DNA of 64,000 nt from assembly GCA_014549065.1 (NCBI GenBank), contig JACDOX010000004.1:8986370-9050369 (forward strand). Direction: 5' to 3'. Positions 62,801 to 64,000 of this stretch are shown one piece after another. The position numbers were made by a program, and so were the translations under genes. The stretch is from Cardinalis cardinalis (Eukaryota > Chordata > Aves > Passeriformes > Cardinalidae). Positions within the stretch are counted from its first letter, which is position 1; each line of letters opens with the position of its first letter. The notes under the pieces are model-generated. The model had not been told where the DNA came from, did no database searches, and saw nothing but the letters and a program-made list of their open reading frames with translations.

Positions 62801-64000
62801 TCTATACAGCATACCAAACTACAGCCTCTAAGACATGAAATCCTAGGAATGTTGTAGGCTGAGTTNATTTCCATTAATTTCTATTTCTATTATCTAGACT
62901 TTATTAATTATATTATGAAGATTGAGGTGATANATGAATGACACAAGCAATTGCATTTGCCATATATTCTACAGATTTATTGCTTACAAAAATGGTAGAT
63001 TAGCTAAAATTCCTTGGATGGTGCAAACTAGATAATGTAAATTTCCTTGCCAATGACCAAGGTGATTTCTGTTCCTCAGAAGGTAATTGAAACCTCTGTG
63101 CCTTTTCAATCTATAGTTTCTTAGACTGTCCAGGGCTTTAACTCTAATATAGATAAGTCTTAGAGTTTTAAATAAGACTCTGGAAATTTCCCAAATAGCT
63201 TCTTACAACCTTCAGACTAGCACATCATCAGTCACACGATGTGGCTGAATTGGTAGGTCATGTTTGAAGAACAGTGGCTTTCAGGAATCACCTCACATAT
63301 ACTGGTACATAATGTCTAGAGTTAAGTCTTATCTCAGCCCAACAGTGGTGTTTCNTCACTGCAGATCTATCTAACTACACTGTAAACATGGAATGTGTGA
63401 TGCTGAAATCCAGAGAAGCAAAAAAACCCTAAACACCCTAGACCTTTGTGTTACTTAGAACAAGACTAGTAAAAATTGGCCTGCAACCAGTGCATTGGGC
63501 ACTGTAACCTGTGTTGAGTGTAGTATAAAGACTTCCCACAAAAACAGAACAGCATTTTTCTTTAGTTCCAAAAANCCCCATCTCTTAAAGCTCCTGGGTA
63601 TCTTTCCCCTGTCTGTCTCTCTTATNTCTTTGAGATTCACTTTCTTCCCTGTGTAGTTCAGATATTTTCTTCTGCTGTTGGGAATAAAAGAGGAAAAGAA
63701 AGCCTCAACACTCTTTTCTTGTTCATCCTTTCTCTGGAGTATCTCCAGCTCACAAAAGAAGCAAGAAATTCCTGCATCATAGGACTTTTGTTTATACCTT
63801 AACTAAAGTGTAGGGGGTTAAGGACAACTTCATAGATTCCATTTGTCCATGGCTGTAACCAAATTTCTACAATAAATTCAATCTAAGCTATTTATTTAAA
63901 TAGCATCAAAGGTAGGTCACAAAAAACTGAAAATAAAAAGCAGCTAGAAAAGTAAGTGTGTATGAAGGACCAAACCTTGACCNCTCTGTCAGTTTCCTCC

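Larger units (their letters stand above)
53262..64000 (-). other. EYS intron, partial (at least 10.7 kb)
   Basis: The next upstream exon must end in phase 2. I saw no cysteine-rich, splice-bounded frame in this stretch, so it appears to be all intron. It contains a short CR1 tail (56829-56874), an LTR (57590-58353) and a CR1 with reverse transcriptase remains (58905-59856). The rest, including 59860-64000, is AT-rich with nothing I can support. Confidence 0.75.

Noticed and set aside
1..64000. CRISPR arrays, operons, phage or other bacterial systems, and tRNA or rRNA genes
   Set aside because: The sequence is vertebrate intron and exon DNA. No spaced direct-repeat array, tRNA cloverleaf or rRNA segment was seen on either strand by reading.

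Overview
The window is vertebrate nuclear DNA, most likely from a bird and probably a passerine. It carries one gene, on the minus strand: the 3' part of EYS (eyes shut homolog). EYS encodes a secreted EGF/laminin-G protein of the photoreceptor extracellular matrix. The bird assignment rests on at least eight CR1 LINE fragments in both orientations, LTRs that resemble avian ERV families, the absence of any recognisable mammalian SINE, and introns of a few kb. AT-rich intron sequence makes up nearly all of the rest.

Eight EYS coding exons can be placed by GT-AG splice sites, matching intron phases and a continuous protein. In transcript order (descending coordinates) they are 53261-53089, 43852-43670, 38546-38380, 38190-38046, 31705-31531, 24483-24311, 13992-13831 and 3959-2761. 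Together they give 2,377 coding bases and 791 residues ending at a TAA stop. The domain order is EGF tail, EGF, laminin G, EGF, EGF, laminin G, EGF, EGF, laminin G, the usual EYS C-terminal layout. No frameshift or early stop is seen, so the gene looks functional. The 5' part of the gene lies beyond position 64000.

Region by region: 1-2760 is 3' UTR and downstream sequence. 2761-3959 is the large last exon. 3960-13830 is an intron with one half of a 0.3-kb direct repeat and a CR1. 13831-13992 is a laminin G exon flanked by inverted CR1 fragments and by the direct repeat. 13993-24310 is an intron with the second repeat copy. 24311-31705 holds two EGF exons and a (TTCC)n array with a sequence gap. 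31706-38045 is an intron with a 1.19-kb LTR. 38046-38546 holds two exons separated by a 189-base intron. 38547-53088 has one exon, CR1 pieces and two LTR-like elements. 53262-64000 is intron with an LTR and the longest CR1, a reverse-transcriptase fragment.

The observation I would check first is at the 162-base exon. It is flanked by a near-identical ~298-bp direct repeat 3.87 kb apart and by an inverted CR1 pair, and it is a symmetric phase 1-1 exon. Its deletion or skipping would therefore be in frame. I found no RNA gene, CRISPR array or second protein-coding gene.
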